From: Actinomadura spongiicola
Lineage (GTDB): Bacteria; Actinomycetota; Actinomycetes; Streptosporangiales; Streptosporangiaceae
Length of the DNA: 64,000 nucleotides
Direction: 5' to 3'
Assembly (NCBI RefSeq): GCF_003432485.1
Contig: NZ_QVNQ01000015.1
Coordinates: 58,841-122,840 of the forward strand
Of this stretch, positions 51,904 to 60,890 are shown in pieces (the stretch's first letter is position 1; every line of letters begins with the position of its first letter). A program made the translations under genes and the position numbers. Below the pieces are notes generated by a model, which had not been told where the DNA came from, ran no database searches, and saw only the letters and a list, made by a program, of their open reading frames with translations.

Positions 51904-53268
51904 ATGATCACACCGCGCAGCGTTTCCTGGGTCGTCGCTGGCACCCTTCTCACCGCCTATTCCACGCTCTCGGTCCACCGGCATCGCCGCATGGAGAGCA
52001 CCGGATACGATTTGGGGATATTCGAGCAGGGCGTCCGCGGCTACGCGCATTTCCGCGCGCCCGTGGCCGAACTGAAGGGACCGGGGTTCAACCTGCTCGG
52101 CGACCATTTCCACCCGGTGATCGCCGTGATCGCGCCGCTGTACCGGCTGTTTCCCAGTCCGGTCACGCTGCTGGTCGTCCAGTCCGCGCTGCTCGCCCTT
52201 TCGGCGGTCCCGGTGACCCGGCTGTGGGCCGACCGGCACGGTGTGCGCGCGGGGACGTGTGTCGGGCTCGGCTACGGCCTGGCGTGGGGAGTGCAGCAGG
52301 CGGCGGTCTTCGACTTCCACGAGATCGCGTTCGCCGTTCCGCTGGTTGCCCGCTGCGTCGTGCTCCTCGCCCGGGGCCGTGACCGCGCCGCGGCGGCCTG
52401 GGCGGTCCCGCTGCTGCTGGTCAAGGAGGACCAGGCGCTCATCGTCGCCGCCGTCGGCGCCCTCCTGTTCCGCAGGGGGGAACGCGGGATCGGCGCGTTG
52501 CTGGTCCTCCTCGCGGTCACGGTCGCGGCGGCGGCGACCCTCGTCGTCATTCCGGCTTTCAACCCGGACGACTCCTACAAGTACTTCGGGGTGACCGAGC
52601 CGGACTCCGATAATCCGCTTCTCAGGCTCGTCACGCCGATGGCCACGAAGGGACCGACCGTCCTCGCCCTCCTGGCGCCGACGCTCTTTCTCGGCCTGCG
52701 GTCGCCGCTTACGCTGCTCCTCCTACCGACACTCCTCGCACGGTTCTGGGCGTCCAATCCGTTCCTCTGGGGCACCGAGTTCCACTACAGCGCGGTGCTG
52801 ATGCCCATCGTGTTCGTCGCCGCCTTCGACGGGCTCCGGCGCGTGCGGACGAGCGGCCTCCCGGACCGGCTCACCCACGGCATCACGAGGGTCGCGCCCA
52901 TCGCGATCGTCACCGCCGCGCTGGTTCCCACCGTGATCGGGGCCCAGCCCCTCGGGCGGCTCCTGGACCCGTCGTACGGCCGCGTGCCGTCCCGGGTCGA
53001 CGCCGCGAGGACGATACTGACGACCATTCCGGACGGAGCGGACGTCGCCGCGTCCAACCACCTCGCCCCGCAGCTCACCGGCCGCTGCCGCGTCTTCAAG
53101 CTCGCCCCGGCCGCGCTGGCGCTGCGCCCGGAGTGGGCGGTGTCCGCGGACCTCGATCCGGCCGTGGCGGGGTCGGGCGAGGGCGTGACCGCTCAAGAGC
53201 TCGCGGCGTGGGGCTACCGGCCCGTGGCACGCGGGGGCGGGATCAGCCTTTTCCGTCTGCGGAACTGA
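51904..53268 (+). CDS. DUF2079 multi-pass membrane protein
   Basis: The product has 454 residues with about eight to ten hydrophobic segments (VVAGTLLTAYSTLSV, VTLLVVQSALLALSAVPVTR, GALLVLLAVTVAAAATLVVI, LLALLAPTLFLGL). Early STGYDLGIFEQGVRGYAHF and FNLLGDHFHPVIAVIAPLYR are typical of DUF2079, related in outline to GT-C glycosyltransferases. The DHFHP motif is in the first extracellular loop, where GT-C enzymes keep catalytic acids. Its position across from the two-component system suggests control by it. ATG 51904. The 3' end overlaps the convergent TetR gene by 26 bp. Confidence 0.85.
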   Translation: MITPRSVSWVVAGTLLTAYSTLSVHRHRRMESTGYDLGIFEQGVRGYAHFRAPVAELKGPGFNLLGDHFHPVIAVIAPLYRLFPSPVTLLVVQSALLALSAVPVTRLWADRHGVRAGTCVGLGYGLAWGVQQAAVFDFHEIAFAVPLVARCVVLLARGRDRAAAAWAVPLLLVKEDQALIVAAVGALLFRRGERGIGALLVLLAVTVAAAATLVVIPAFNPDDSYKYFGVTEPDSDNPLLRLVTPMATKGPTVLALLAPTLFLGLRSPLTLLLLPTLLARFWASNPFLWGTEFHYSAVLMPIVFVAAFDGLRRVRTSGLPDRLTHGITRVAPIAIVTAALVPTVIGAQPLGRLLDPSYGRVPSRVDAARTILTTIPDGADVAASNHLAPQLTGRCRVFKLAPAALALRPEWAVSADLDPAVAGSGEGVTAQELAAWGYRPVARGGGISLFRLRN

Positions 53269-53875
53269 CGTCCTCCACTCCTGGAGACACCACGCTTTCG
53301 AGGGCGGAGCGGGCCATGGAGTGCAGGAGCGCGCTCATCGTGGTGCGGTCGAGGCCGGTGGCGCTGCGCGGGGTCGAGTTGAGGAGGCCGAAGGCGGCGT
53401 GGACGGCGGCGCGGGTCCGGTCGTCCGGGAGGGCCGGGCGCAGGCGGCGCAGGACGGCGACCCATTCCTCCACGTAGGCGCGCTGGAGCCGGCGGATGCG
53501 GTGCCGTTGCGGTTCCGGCACGTTGTCCAGTTCCCGCTCGTGGACGGTGATCAGCGCCGGGTTGTCGAGGGCGAAGGCGATGTGCCAGCGCAGCAGCGCG
53601 TCGAGGGCCCGTCCCGGGTCGGGGTCCGCGGCCCGGCGGACGCCCTCGGCGAGCAGCCGTTCGCTGATGTCGAGGAGCATCTCGGCGAGCACGGCCTCCT
53701 TGCCGCTGAAATGCCGGTAGAGGGCCGGTCCGGTGAGGCCGACGGCCCGTCCGAGATCGCCGATGGACGCCCCGTGGTAGCCGCGCCGCGCGAACAGCTC
53801 GGCCGCGGCGCCGAGGATCTCCGCCCGGCGCGGGTTCTGCGGGCCGACCATCGGCTCGGCGGGGCGGGACGTCAT
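53243..53875 (-). CDS. TetR-family regulator of branched-acyl catabolism (inferred)
   Basis: The product has 210 residues: HTH SIGDLGRAVGLTGPALYRHF at about 37-56, then a helical ligand domain (ALLRWHIAFALDNPALITVH). It is divergent from the carboxylase operon, with two operator-like palindromes between. By position it should repress the operon until an acyl-CoA intermediate binds, as for TetR regulators of leucine and fatty-acid catabolism in other actinobacteria. ATG 53875. Confidence 0.9.
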   Translation of the reverse strand: MTSRPAEPMVGPQNPRRAEILGAAAELFARRGYHGASIGDLGRAVGLTGPALYRHFSGKEAVLAEMLLDISERLLAEGVRRAADPDPGRALDALLRWHIAFALDNPALITVHERELDNVPEPQRHRIRRLQRAYVEEWVAVLRRLRPALPDDRTRAAVHAAFGLLNSTPRSATGLDRTTMSALLHSMARSALESVVSPGVEDVSSADGKG

Positions 53876-53898
53876 GCCCGCCAGTCTAGACTAGAGTT

Positions 53899-53939
53899 GT
53901 TAACGGGCATTAACATCGGCATTGTTAACGATCGTTAAC
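53899..53939. promoter_or_regulatory. Twin operators for the catabolic operon
   Basis: GTTAACGATCGTTAAC (53924-53939) is a perfect 16-bp palindrome; GTTAACGGGCATTAAC (53899-53914) is a weaker copy 25 bp away. Both lie between the TetR gene and the carboxylase genes, the second just 12 bp before ATG 53952 and next to the ribosome site. Confidence 0.8.
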
Positions 53940-53951
53940 CGGAGGACGGCC

Positions 53952-55565
53952 ATGAGCGGACCCGCGATCGGCTCCCGCGCCGACACGGCGGCCGAGGCGT
54001 TCAAGGCGAACACCGCCCACAACGAGGCCCTCGTCGCCGAGCTGCGTGAACGCGTCGACCGCGCCGGGCGCGGCGGCCCCGAGCGGGCCCGCGAACGGCA
54101 TCTCGCCCGCGGCAAGCTCCTCCCCCGCGACCGGGTCGACACGCTCCTCGATCCGGGCTCGGCGTTCCTGGAACTGTCGCCGCTGGCCGCGAACGGCCTG
54201 TACGACGACGAGGCGCCCGGCGCCGGGATCATCACGGGGGTCGGGCGGATCTCCGGCCGCGAGTGCGTCGTCGTCGCCAACGACGCGACGGTCAAGGGCG
54301 GCACCTACTACCCGCTCACGGTGAAGAAGCATCTGCGGGCGCAGGAGGTGGCGCTGCACAACCGGCTGCCGTGCGTCTACCTCGTCGACTCCGGCGGCGC
54401 GTTCCTCCCCCGGCAGGACGACGTGTTCCCCGACCGCGAGCACTTCGGCCGGATCTTCTACAACCAGGCGACGATGTCGGCGCGCGGCGTCCCGCAGATC
54501 GCGGCGGTGCTCGGGTCGTGCACGGCGGGCGGCGCGTACGTTCCGGCGATGAGCGACGAGGCCGTCATCGTCCGCGGCCAGGGGACCATCTTCCTGGGCG
54601 GGCCGCCGCTGGTGAAGGCCGCGACCGGCGAGGTCGTGACGGCGGAGGAGCTCGGCGGCGGCGAGTTGCACTCCCGCACGTCCGGGGTGACCGACCATCT
54701 CGCCGACGACGACGCGCACGCGCTGCGGATCGTCCGCGACATCGTCGGCACGCTCGGGCCACGCGCGCCGCGCCCCTGGGACGTCGCGCCGCCGGAGGAG
54801 CCCGCGGCCGACCCGGCGGAGCTGTACGGGGTCGTCCCGCCCGACCCGCGCACCCCCTACGACGTGCGGGAGGTCATCGCCCGCGTCGTGGACGGCAGCC
54901 GCTTCCAGGAGTTCAAGAAGGAGTACGGGCCGACGCTCGTCACCGGGTTCGCCCGCGTTCACGGCCATCCGGTCGGGATCGTCGCCAACAACGGCATCCT
55001 GTTCAGCGAGTCGGCGCAGAAGGGCGCGCACTTCATCGAGCTGTGCGACCGGCGCAGCGTCCCGCTCGTGTTCCTGCAGAACATCACCGGGTTCATGGTC
55101 GGACGCGAATACGAGGCGGGCGGCATCGCCAAGCACGGCGCGAAGATGGTCACGGCCGTCGCGTGCGCCCGCGTCCCGAAGTTCACCATCGTGATCGGCG
55201 GCTCGTTCGGCGCCGGGAACTACGCGATGTGCGGCCGGGCGTACTCGCCGCGCTTCCTGTGGATGTGGCCGAACGCGCGGATCTCCGTCATGGGCGGCGA
55301 GCAGGCCGCGAGCGTCCTCGCGACCGTCCGCCGCGACCAGGTGGAGGCGCGCGGGGAGCAGTGGTCCGCCGAGGCCGAGGAGGAGTTCAAGGCGCCGATC
55401 CGCGAGCGGTACGAGGCTCAGGGCAACCCGTACTACTCGACGGCCCGGCTGTGGGACGACGGCGTGATCGACCCGCTCGACACCCGGCGCGTGCTGGGCC
55501 TCGGGCTGTCGGTCGCCGCGAACGCGCCGCTGGAGCCGGTCGGCTACGGCGTCTTCCGGATGTGA
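53952..55565 (+). CDS. Methylcrotonyl-CoA-type carboxylase, carboxyltransferase (beta) subunit
   Basis: The product has 537 residues from ATG 53952 behind GGAGG. Two crotonase-like carboxyltransferase domains are seen: LVDSGGAFLPRQDDVFPDRE (acyl-CoA side) and IGGSFGAGNYAMCGRAYSPR (biotin side). The GIPQ-like RGVPQIAAVLGSCTAGGAY and FMVGREYEAGGIAKHGAKM motifs fit MCC-beta. It transfers CO2 from biotin to 3-methylcrotonyl-CoA in leucine breakdown. First gene of the operon with the alpha subunit five bases downstream. Confidence 0.9.
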   Translation: MSGPAIGSRADTAAEAFKANTAHNEALVAELRERVDRAGRGGPERARERHLARGKLLPRDRVDTLLDPGSAFLELSPLAANGLYDDEAPGAGIITGVGRISGRECVVVANDATVKGGTYYPLTVKKHLRAQEVALHNRLPCVYLVDSGGAFLPRQDDVFPDREHFGRIFYNQATMSARGVPQIAAVLGSCTAGGAYVPAMSDEAVIVRGQGTIFLGGPPLVKAATGEVVTAEELGGGELHSRTSGVTDHLADDDAHALRIVRDIVGTLGPRAPRPWDVAPPEEPAADPAELYGVVPPDPRTPYDVREVIARVVDGSRFQEFKKEYGPTLVTGFARVHGHPVGIVANNGILFSESAQKGAHFIELCDRRSVPLVFLQNITGFMVGREYEAGGIAKHGAKMVTAVACARVPKFTIVIGGSFGAGNYAMCGRAYSPRFLWMWPNARISVMGGEQAASVLATVRRDQVEARGEQWSAEAEEEFKAPIRERYEAQGNPYYSTARLWDDGVIDPLDTRRVLGLGLSVAANAPLEPVGYGVFRM

Positions 55566-55572
55566 GGGTGTG

Positions 55573-57510
55573 ATGTTCGACAGCGTCCTGGTCGCCAACC
55601 GCGGGGAGATCGCCGTCCGCGTGTTCCGCACGCTTCGGCGGCTCGGGGTCCGCGCGGTGGCCGTCCACACCGACGCCGACGCGGGGGCCCGTCACGTGCG
55701 GGAGGCGGACGAGGCCCTGCGCGTCCCGTCCTACCTCGACATCGACGCCGTGATCGGCGCGGCGCGGGCGTCCGGGGCGGCGGCCGTCCACCCCGGGTAC
55801 GGGTTCCTCGCCGAGAACACCGCGTTCGCGCGGGCGTGCGGCGAGGCGGGGCTGGTGTTCGTCGGTCCGCCCGCCGGGGCGATCGAGGTGATGGGCGACA
55901 AGATCCGCGCGAAGCGGACCGTCGCGGCGGCCGGTGTCCCGGTCGTTCCGGGACGGGACGAACCAGGCCTGTCGGACTCCGAGCTGGCGGCGGCGGCGCT
56001 GGAGGTCGGGCTGCCGGTGCTGCTCAAGCCGTCCGCGGGCGGCGGCGGGAAGGGCATGCGGCTGGTCCGGGACGCCGCCGACCTGCCGGACGCGGTCGCG
56101 TCCGCGCGGCGGGAGGCGCGCGGCTCGTTCGGCGACGACACGCTGCTCGTCGAGCGGTTCGTGGAGAACCCCCGGCACATCGAGATCCAGATCTTCGCCG
56201 ACGCGCACGGCAACGCCGTCCACCTGGGCGAACGCGAATGCAGCCTGCAACGCCGCCACCAGAAGATCGTCGAGGAGGCGCCGTCGCCGCTGCTGGACGA
56301 CGCGTCCCGCGAACGGATGGGCGGCTACGCCGTCGCCGCCGCCCAGGCCGTCGGCTACGTCGGAGCGGGAACGGTCGAGTACATCATCTCCGCCGACCGG
56401 CCCGACGAGCCCTACTTCATGGAGATGAACACCCGCCTCCAGGTCGAACACCCCGTGACCGAGCTCGTCACGGGCCTCGATCTGGTCGAACTCCAACTCC
56501 GGGTGGCCGCCGGGGACGCACTTCCGTTCACCCAGGACGAGGTGACCCTCGACGGTCACGCGATCGAGGCCCGTGTCTACGCCGAAGACCCGTCGCGAGG
56601 CTTCCTGCCCACGGGCGGGCGGGTCCTGGCGCTGGCCGAGCCCGACCACGCCCGCGTCGACTCCGGTCTGGACGTGGGCACGGAGGTCGGCGGGGCGTAC
56701 GACCCGATGCTCGCGAAGGTGATCGTGCGCGGCGCCGACCGCGCCGAGGCCCTGCACCGCATGGACCGGGCGCTCGCCTCGTACACGCTGCTGGGCGTGC
56801 CGACGAACGTGGCGTTCCTGCGGCGCCTGCTCGCCCATCCGTCCGTCGTGTCCGGCGACCTGGACACGGGTCTCGTCGAACGTTCGCTGGACGAGTTGAC
56901 CTCCGGGACGTCCGTGCCGCCCGAGGTTCTGGCCGCCGCCGCGTTGGAGCGGATGCTGGCCCTGGAGTCCGGCGGCGACGACCCGTGGGACGTCCCGGAC
57001 GGTTGGCGGCCCGGCGCCCACGCCTGGACGCCCTGGATCATCACCCCGTCCGGCGGCGACCCGGTGGAGGTCCGTGTCCAGGGCCGCGCCGGGTCCGCCC
57101 GCGTCGCCGTCGGCGACGGTCCGCCGGTGGCGGCGTCGCTGAGCGCGCCGTGCACGCTGACCTACGCTGGAAGGACGACCTCGTTCACGATCGCCCGGGA
57201 CGGGCACACGCTGTGGCTCGGCCGCGACGGGCACGCCTGGGCGCTGGGCGAGCACGTCCGCGCCGAGGGCGGCGCCGCGTCCGGCGCGGCGGGGGACGGG
57301 GTGCTGCGGAGTCCGATGCCGGGGACGGTCCTCGCCGTCAAGGCGGCCGAGGGCGACCGGGTCGCCGAAGGGCAGCCCCTGGTGGTCGTCGAGGCGATGA
57401 AGATGGAGCACACCGTCACCGCGCCGGTCGCAGGTGTCGTGGCGAAGCTGCCGGTCCGCGCGGGCGCGCAGGTCGCGCTCGACGCGGTCCTGGCGGTGAT
57501 CGAGCCGTGA
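55573..57510 (+). CDS. Methylcrotonyl-CoA-type carboxylase, biotin carboxylase/carrier (alpha) subunit
   Basis: The product has 645 residues. ATP-grasp biotin carboxylase (1 to about 445): VANRGEIAVRVFRTLRRLG, the Gly-rich loop GGGGKGMRLV, EMNTRLQVEHPVTE. A linker follows, then the biotin-carrier domain ending with VEAMKMEH, in which K610 or so is biotinylated. It carboxylates biotin with bicarbonate and ATP. ATG 55573 (GTG 55570 also open). Gene pairing with HMG-CoA lyase and acyl-CoA dehydrogenase points to the leucine pathway, not to acetyl- or propionyl-CoA carboxylation. Confidence 0.9.
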   Translation: MFDSVLVANRGEIAVRVFRTLRRLGVRAVAVHTDADAGARHVREADEALRVPSYLDIDAVIGAARASGAAAVHPGYGFLAENTAFARACGEAGLVFVGPPAGAIEVMGDKIRAKRTVAAAGVPVVPGRDEPGLSDSELAAAALEVGLPVLLKPSAGGGGKGMRLVRDAADLPDAVASARREARGSFGDDTLLVERFVENPRHIEIQIFADAHGNAVHLGERECSLQRRHQKIVEEAPSPLLDDASRERMGGYAVAAAQAVGYVGAGTVEYIISADRPDEPYFMEMNTRLQVEHPVTELVTGLDLVELQLRVAAGDALPFTQDEVTLDGHAIEARVYAEDPSRGFLPTGGRVLALAEPDHARVDSGLDVGTEVGGAYDPMLAKVIVRGADRAEALHRMDRALASYTLLGVPTNVAFLRRLLAHPSVVSGDLDTGLVERSLDELTSGTSVPPEVLAAAALERMLALESGGDDPWDVPDGWRPGAHAWTPWIITPSGGDPVEVRVQGRAGSARVAVGDGPPVAASLSAPCTLTYAGRTTSFTIARDGHTLWLGRDGHAWALGEHVRAEGGAASGAAGDGVLRSPMPGTVLAVKAAEGDRVAEGQPLVVVEAMKMEHTVTAPVAGVVAKLPVRAGAQVALDAVLAVIEP

Positions 57511-57529
57511 TCAGCGTGAAAGAGGAGGC

Positions 57530-58465
57530 ATGACGATGCGGGTACCGCTCTCCGGCCTTCCCGCCAAGGTCACGATCTACGAGGTGGGGCCGCGGGACGG
57601 GCTGCAGAACGAGAAGGCGGTCGTCCCCGTGGACGTCAAGTCCGCGTTCGTGACCCGGCTGGCGGACGCGGGGCTGCGCACGATCGAGACGACCAGCTTC
57701 GTCCACCCCGAATGGGTGCCGCAGCTCGCCGACGCCGAGGACCTCCTGGACGTCCTGCCCCGCTCCCCCGACCTGCGCTATCCGGTGCTCGTCCCGAACG
57801 AGAAGGGCCTGGACCGGGCGCTCGCCAACGGCGTCACCGAGATCGCGATCTTCGGCAGCGCCACCGAGACGTTCGCCCGCCGCAACCTCAACCGGACCGT
57901 GGACGAGTCGATCGCGATGTTCGCGCCGGTCGTCGAGCGCGCCCGCGCCGAGGGGGTCTGGGTGCGGGCCTACGTGTCGATGGTGTGCGGCGACCCGTGG
58001 GAGGGGGACGTGCCGGTCGAGCGGGTCGTGTCCGTCGCGTCCCGCATGATGGACCTCGGCTGCTCCCAGCTCAGCCTCGGCGACACGATCGGCGTCGGCA
58101 CGCCCGGCCACGTCACCGCGCTCATCGAGGCGCTGGACGCGGCGGGCATCGGCCCCGACCGGCTCGCCGTCCACTTCCACGACACCTACGGGCAGGCCCT
58201 CGCCAACACCCTCGCCGCGCTCCGCGCGGGCGTCACCGTCGTGGACGCCTCCGCCGGGGGCCTCGGCGGCTGCCCGTTCGCGGGGAGCGCCACCGGCAAC
58301 CTGCCGACCGAGGACCTCGTCTGGATGCTGAACGGTCTCGGCGTCGACACCGGCGTCGATCTCGACAAGCTCGTCGCCACCAGCCGCTGGATGGCGAGTC
58401 ACCTGGGCCGTCCCAGCCCGTCCCGGGTGGTCCAAGCCCTCTCACCCGCATCGGAGACAGAATGA
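57530..58465 (+). CDS. mvaB: Hydroxymethylglutaryl-CoA lyase
   Basis: The product has 311 residues with ATG 57530 behind GAGGAGG. It has the HMG-CoA lyase motifs: VGPRDGLQNE (catalytic Arg and Asp), HFHDTYGQALAN (metal His pair) and GGLGGCPFAGSATGN with the catalytic Cys. It splits HMG-CoA to acetoacetate and acetyl-CoA, the last step of leucine breakdown. The stop overlaps the next ATG. Confidence 0.93.
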   Translation: MTMRVPLSGLPAKVTIYEVGPRDGLQNEKAVVPVDVKSAFVTRLADAGLRTIETTSFVHPEWVPQLADAEDLLDVLPRSPDLRYPVLVPNEKGLDRALANGVTEIAIFGSATETFARRNLNRTVDESIAMFAPVVERARAEGVWVRAYVSMVCGDPWEGDVPVERVVSVASRMMDLGCSQLSLGDTIGVGTPGHVTALIEALDAAGIGPDRLAVHFHDTYGQALANTLAALRAGVTVVDASAGGLGGCPFAGSATGNLPTEDLVWMLNGLGVDTGVDLDKLVATSRWMASHLGRPSPSRVVQALSPASETE

Positions 58466-59610
58466 TCGACTTCACGCTCGACGAGGAGCAGGAGGAACTG
58501 CGGCGCACGGTCGAACGGTTCGCCCGCGAGACCGTCGCGCCGGTGATCGGCGACCTGTACGAGCGCGGCGAGTTCCCGTACGAGATCGTCGCCGCGATGG
58601 GCAGGATGGGCCTGTTCGGGCTGCCGTTCCCGGAGGAGCACGGCGGCATGGGCGGCGACTACTTCACGCTGTGCCTGGCCCTGGAGGAACTGGCCCGGGT
58701 CGACTCCTCCGTCGCGATCACCCTGGAGGCGGGGGTGTCGCTCGGCGCGATGCCGATCCACCGGTTCGGGTCGCCGGAGCAGAAGAAGCGGTGGCTGCCG
58801 GCGCTCACGTCCGGGGAGCGGCTGGCCGCCTTCGGGCTCACCGAGCCGGGCGGCGGCTCCGACGTGCCCGGCGGGATGCGCACCACCGCCCGCCTCGACG
58901 GCGACACCTGGGTGATCAACGGGTCGAAGGCGTTCATCACCAACTCCGGCACCGACATCACCGCGTTCGTGACCGTCACCGCGTTCACCGGCGACGGCGA
59001 GATCTCCACGATCATCGTTCCGAACGGGACGCCCGGCTTCACGGTCGGACGCAAGTACTCCAAGGTCGGCTGGTCGGCGTCCGACACCCGGGAGCTGTCG
59101 TTCGACGACGTGCGCGTCCCGGCCGAGAACCTCGTCGGCGAGCGCGGCCGCGGCTACGCCCAGTTCCTGCGCATCCTGGACGAGGGCCGCATCGCGATCG
59201 CGGCGCTGTCGGTCGGCCTCGCCCAGGGCTGCGTGGACGAGTCCCTGCGCTACGTGCGGGAACGGGAGGCGTTCGGCAAGGAGATCGGCCGCTACCAGGC
59301 CCTCCAGTTCAAGATCGCCGACATGGAGACGCGCGCCCACACCGCCCGGCTCGCCTACTACGCCGCCGCCGCGAGGCTCCTTGCCGGTGAGCCGTTCAAG
59401 AAGGAGGCCGCGATCGCCAAGCTGGTCGCCTCCAACGCCGCCATGGACAACGCCCGCGACGCCACGCAGATCTTCGGCGGCTACGGATTCATGAACGAGT
59501 ACGCCGTCGGCCGCTTCTACCGGGACGCCAAGATCCTCGAAGTGGGCGAGGGCACCTCCGAGGTCCAGCGCATGCTGATCGCCCGTGCGCTGGGGCTGCC
59601 ACCGTCCTGA
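58462..59610 (+). CDS. Acyl-CoA dehydrogenase
   Basis: The product has 382 residues. FAD- and CoA-binding segments FGLTEPGGGSDVPG, INGSKAFITNSG, RILDEGRIAIAALSVG and QIFGGYGFMNEY are all clear. The end reads EVGEGTSEVQ, so a Glu (E363) sits at the catalytic-base position of medium/short-chain enzymes, where isovaleryl-CoA dehydrogenases have Ala or Gly and use another Glu. Operon context suggests isovaleryl-CoA or a related branched substrate. ATG 58462 overlaps the lyase stop. Confidence 0.9.
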   Translation: MIDFTLDEEQEELRRTVERFARETVAPVIGDLYERGEFPYEIVAAMGRMGLFGLPFPEEHGGMGGDYFTLCLALEELARVDSSVAITLEAGVSLGAMPIHRFGSPEQKKRWLPALTSGERLAAFGLTEPGGGSDVPGGMRTTARLDGDTWVINGSKAFITNSGTDITAFVTVTAFTGDGEISTIIVPNGTPGFTVGRKYSKVGWSASDTRELSFDDVRVPAENLVGERGRGYAQFLRILDEGRIAIAALSVGLAQGCVDESLRYVREREAFGKEIGRYQALQFKIADMETRAHTARLAYYAAAARLLAGEPFKKEAAIAKLVASNAAMDNARDATQIFGGYGFMNEYAVGRFYRDAKILEVGEGTSEVQRMLIARALGLPPS

Positions 59611-59616
59611 CCGCTC

Positions 59617-59648
59617 CCCGGCATCGAACCGGTCGGTGTCATGCCGGG
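59617..59648. terminator. Hairpin at the convergent end of the catabolic operon
   Basis: CCCGGCAT and ATGCCGGG with a 16-base loop straddle the gap between the dehydrogenase stop and the convergent DUF6461 gene stop; part of it lies within that gene's last codons. Confidence 0.45.
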
Positions 59649-60808
59649 TCCTGGGCACGGCGGAGGGTGTGCAGGACGGCCGTCTCCCGTGCGGGGTCGC
59701 GGAGCGGCGAAGGGCCCCGCGTGAGCGGGTGGAGTGCGCCACGGGCCGCGGCGTGGGGGTCGGACCACAGCGCGGCCCGCAACGCGTCCGCGAACCAGAA
59801 CACCATGTGCGCGGCGGTCCGCTCGTCGTCGCTCATCTTGTGGCGGGCGAGCGGGTCGTTGAGTGACCTGCCCGCCTGGCGTGCGCGGGCCAGCCAGGAG
59901 CGGACGTGCCCGCCGAGTTCCGAGCCGGCCGACACGGTGACCTGTTCGCCGCGTTCGGCCGCGGCGACGGCCTCCGCCAGGCCGGGGGTGGCGTCCAGGC
60001 CGAGGACGGTGGCGAGCCGCATGGTCTCGGCGGCGGCGACCGCGCGGAGCAGTCGCGGCGGCGCGGCGTCCAGCGCCGCGATCATGGCCGGGTCGGTGGG
60101 GCCGGCGGACATCGCGGGAGGAGCGGCGCCGAACCACGGTTCGATCTCGGCGGACAGCAGCCGTCCGGCCAGCGCGTCAGGATGCGGGACGGCGCCCGTC
60201 ACCAGGCCCGCCAGCAGGAAGGCCGAGACGTAGGCGGCCGGCTCGTAGCCCACGTCGTAGCCCACGTCGGCGCCCACCTCGGCACCTACGTCGGCGCTCA
60301 CGTCGGTGTCCTCGTCATCGTCATCGTCCACGTCCCCGGCGTCCGGGTCCAGGCCCGCGGCGCGCATCTTGCCGAGCAGCCGGTCCGGGTCGCTTCCCCA
60401 GCGGTGCTGCGGCCAGGTCGGCTCGAACCCGGTGACCAGCGTGCCGTCGACCGCGTAGCGGAAGCCGTGATCGGCGTAGTCGTGGCGCTGCACCGAGACG
60501 ACCTCGGTGCCCCGCGACAGTCCCGCCAGCGGCTCGGTGAGCACGCCCTGGAAACCGTTCACCTCCACCACCATCGTCCAGGCCCCGAGGTTCAGCGCGA
60601 ACGCCAACTCCGTGTAGCCCGTCTCGAAGCGGTCGAACGCCTCGGCCGCCTCGTCGAGTTCGCGGGGCCGCAGCGTGTCCGGGAGGGCGCCGAGGCGCGT
60701 CAACGCCTCGGTCTCATCGACGTCCTTGACGAAGGTCAGGCAGAAGATCTCGCCGAGTCTCGCATCGCCGTCGACCCACTCGATATCGCCGGGCGTCACA
60801 TTGAGCAT
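59639..60808 (-). CDS. DUF6461 protein with acidic VGxD repeats
   Basis: The product has 389 residues. The N-terminal half (VDGDARLGEIFCLTFVKDVD, then YTELAFALNLGAWTMVVEVN) fits DUF6461, a family common in actinobacteria. The middle is DDDDDEDTD followed by six four-residue units of the type VGAD/VGYD, encoded by a 12-bp tandem repeat. The C-terminal half is helical and Ala/Arg-rich. Cytoplasmic; function unknown. ATG 60808. It is convergent with the catabolic operon. Confidence 0.8.
   Translation of the reverse strand: MLNVTPGDIEWVDGDARLGEIFCLTFVKDVDETEALTRLGALPDTLRPRELDEAAEAFDRFETGYTELAFALNLGAWTMVVEVNGFQGVLTEPLAGLSRGTEVVSVQRHDYADHGFRYAVDGTLVTGFEPTWPQHRWGSDPDRLLGKMRAAGLDPDAGDVDDDDDEDTDVSADVGAEVGADVGYDVGYEPAAYVSAFLLAGLVTGAVPHPDALAGRLLSAEIEPWFGAAPPAMSAGPTDPAMIAALDAAPPRLLRAVAAAETMRLATVLGLDATPGLAEAVAAAERGEQVTVSAGSELGGHVRSWLARARQAGRSLNDPLARHKMSDDERTAAHMVFWFADALRAALWSDPHAAARGALHPLTRGPSPLRDPARETAVLHTLRRAQDPA
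60243..60314. repeat. 12-bp minisatellite inside DUF6461 gene
   Basis: Six units of TCGTAGCCCACG or close variants (TCGGCGCCCACC, TCGGCACCTACG, TCGGCGCTCACG). They keep the reading frame and encode an acidic VGxD linker. Confidence 0.9.
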
Positions 60809-60890
60809 GGGCTCCTCCGCAGGGGCATCGGTGGCATGGTCCGTAGATCATGGCAGTGCCCTGTGACAGGCGGCGGCGTGTTTCGCGGGT

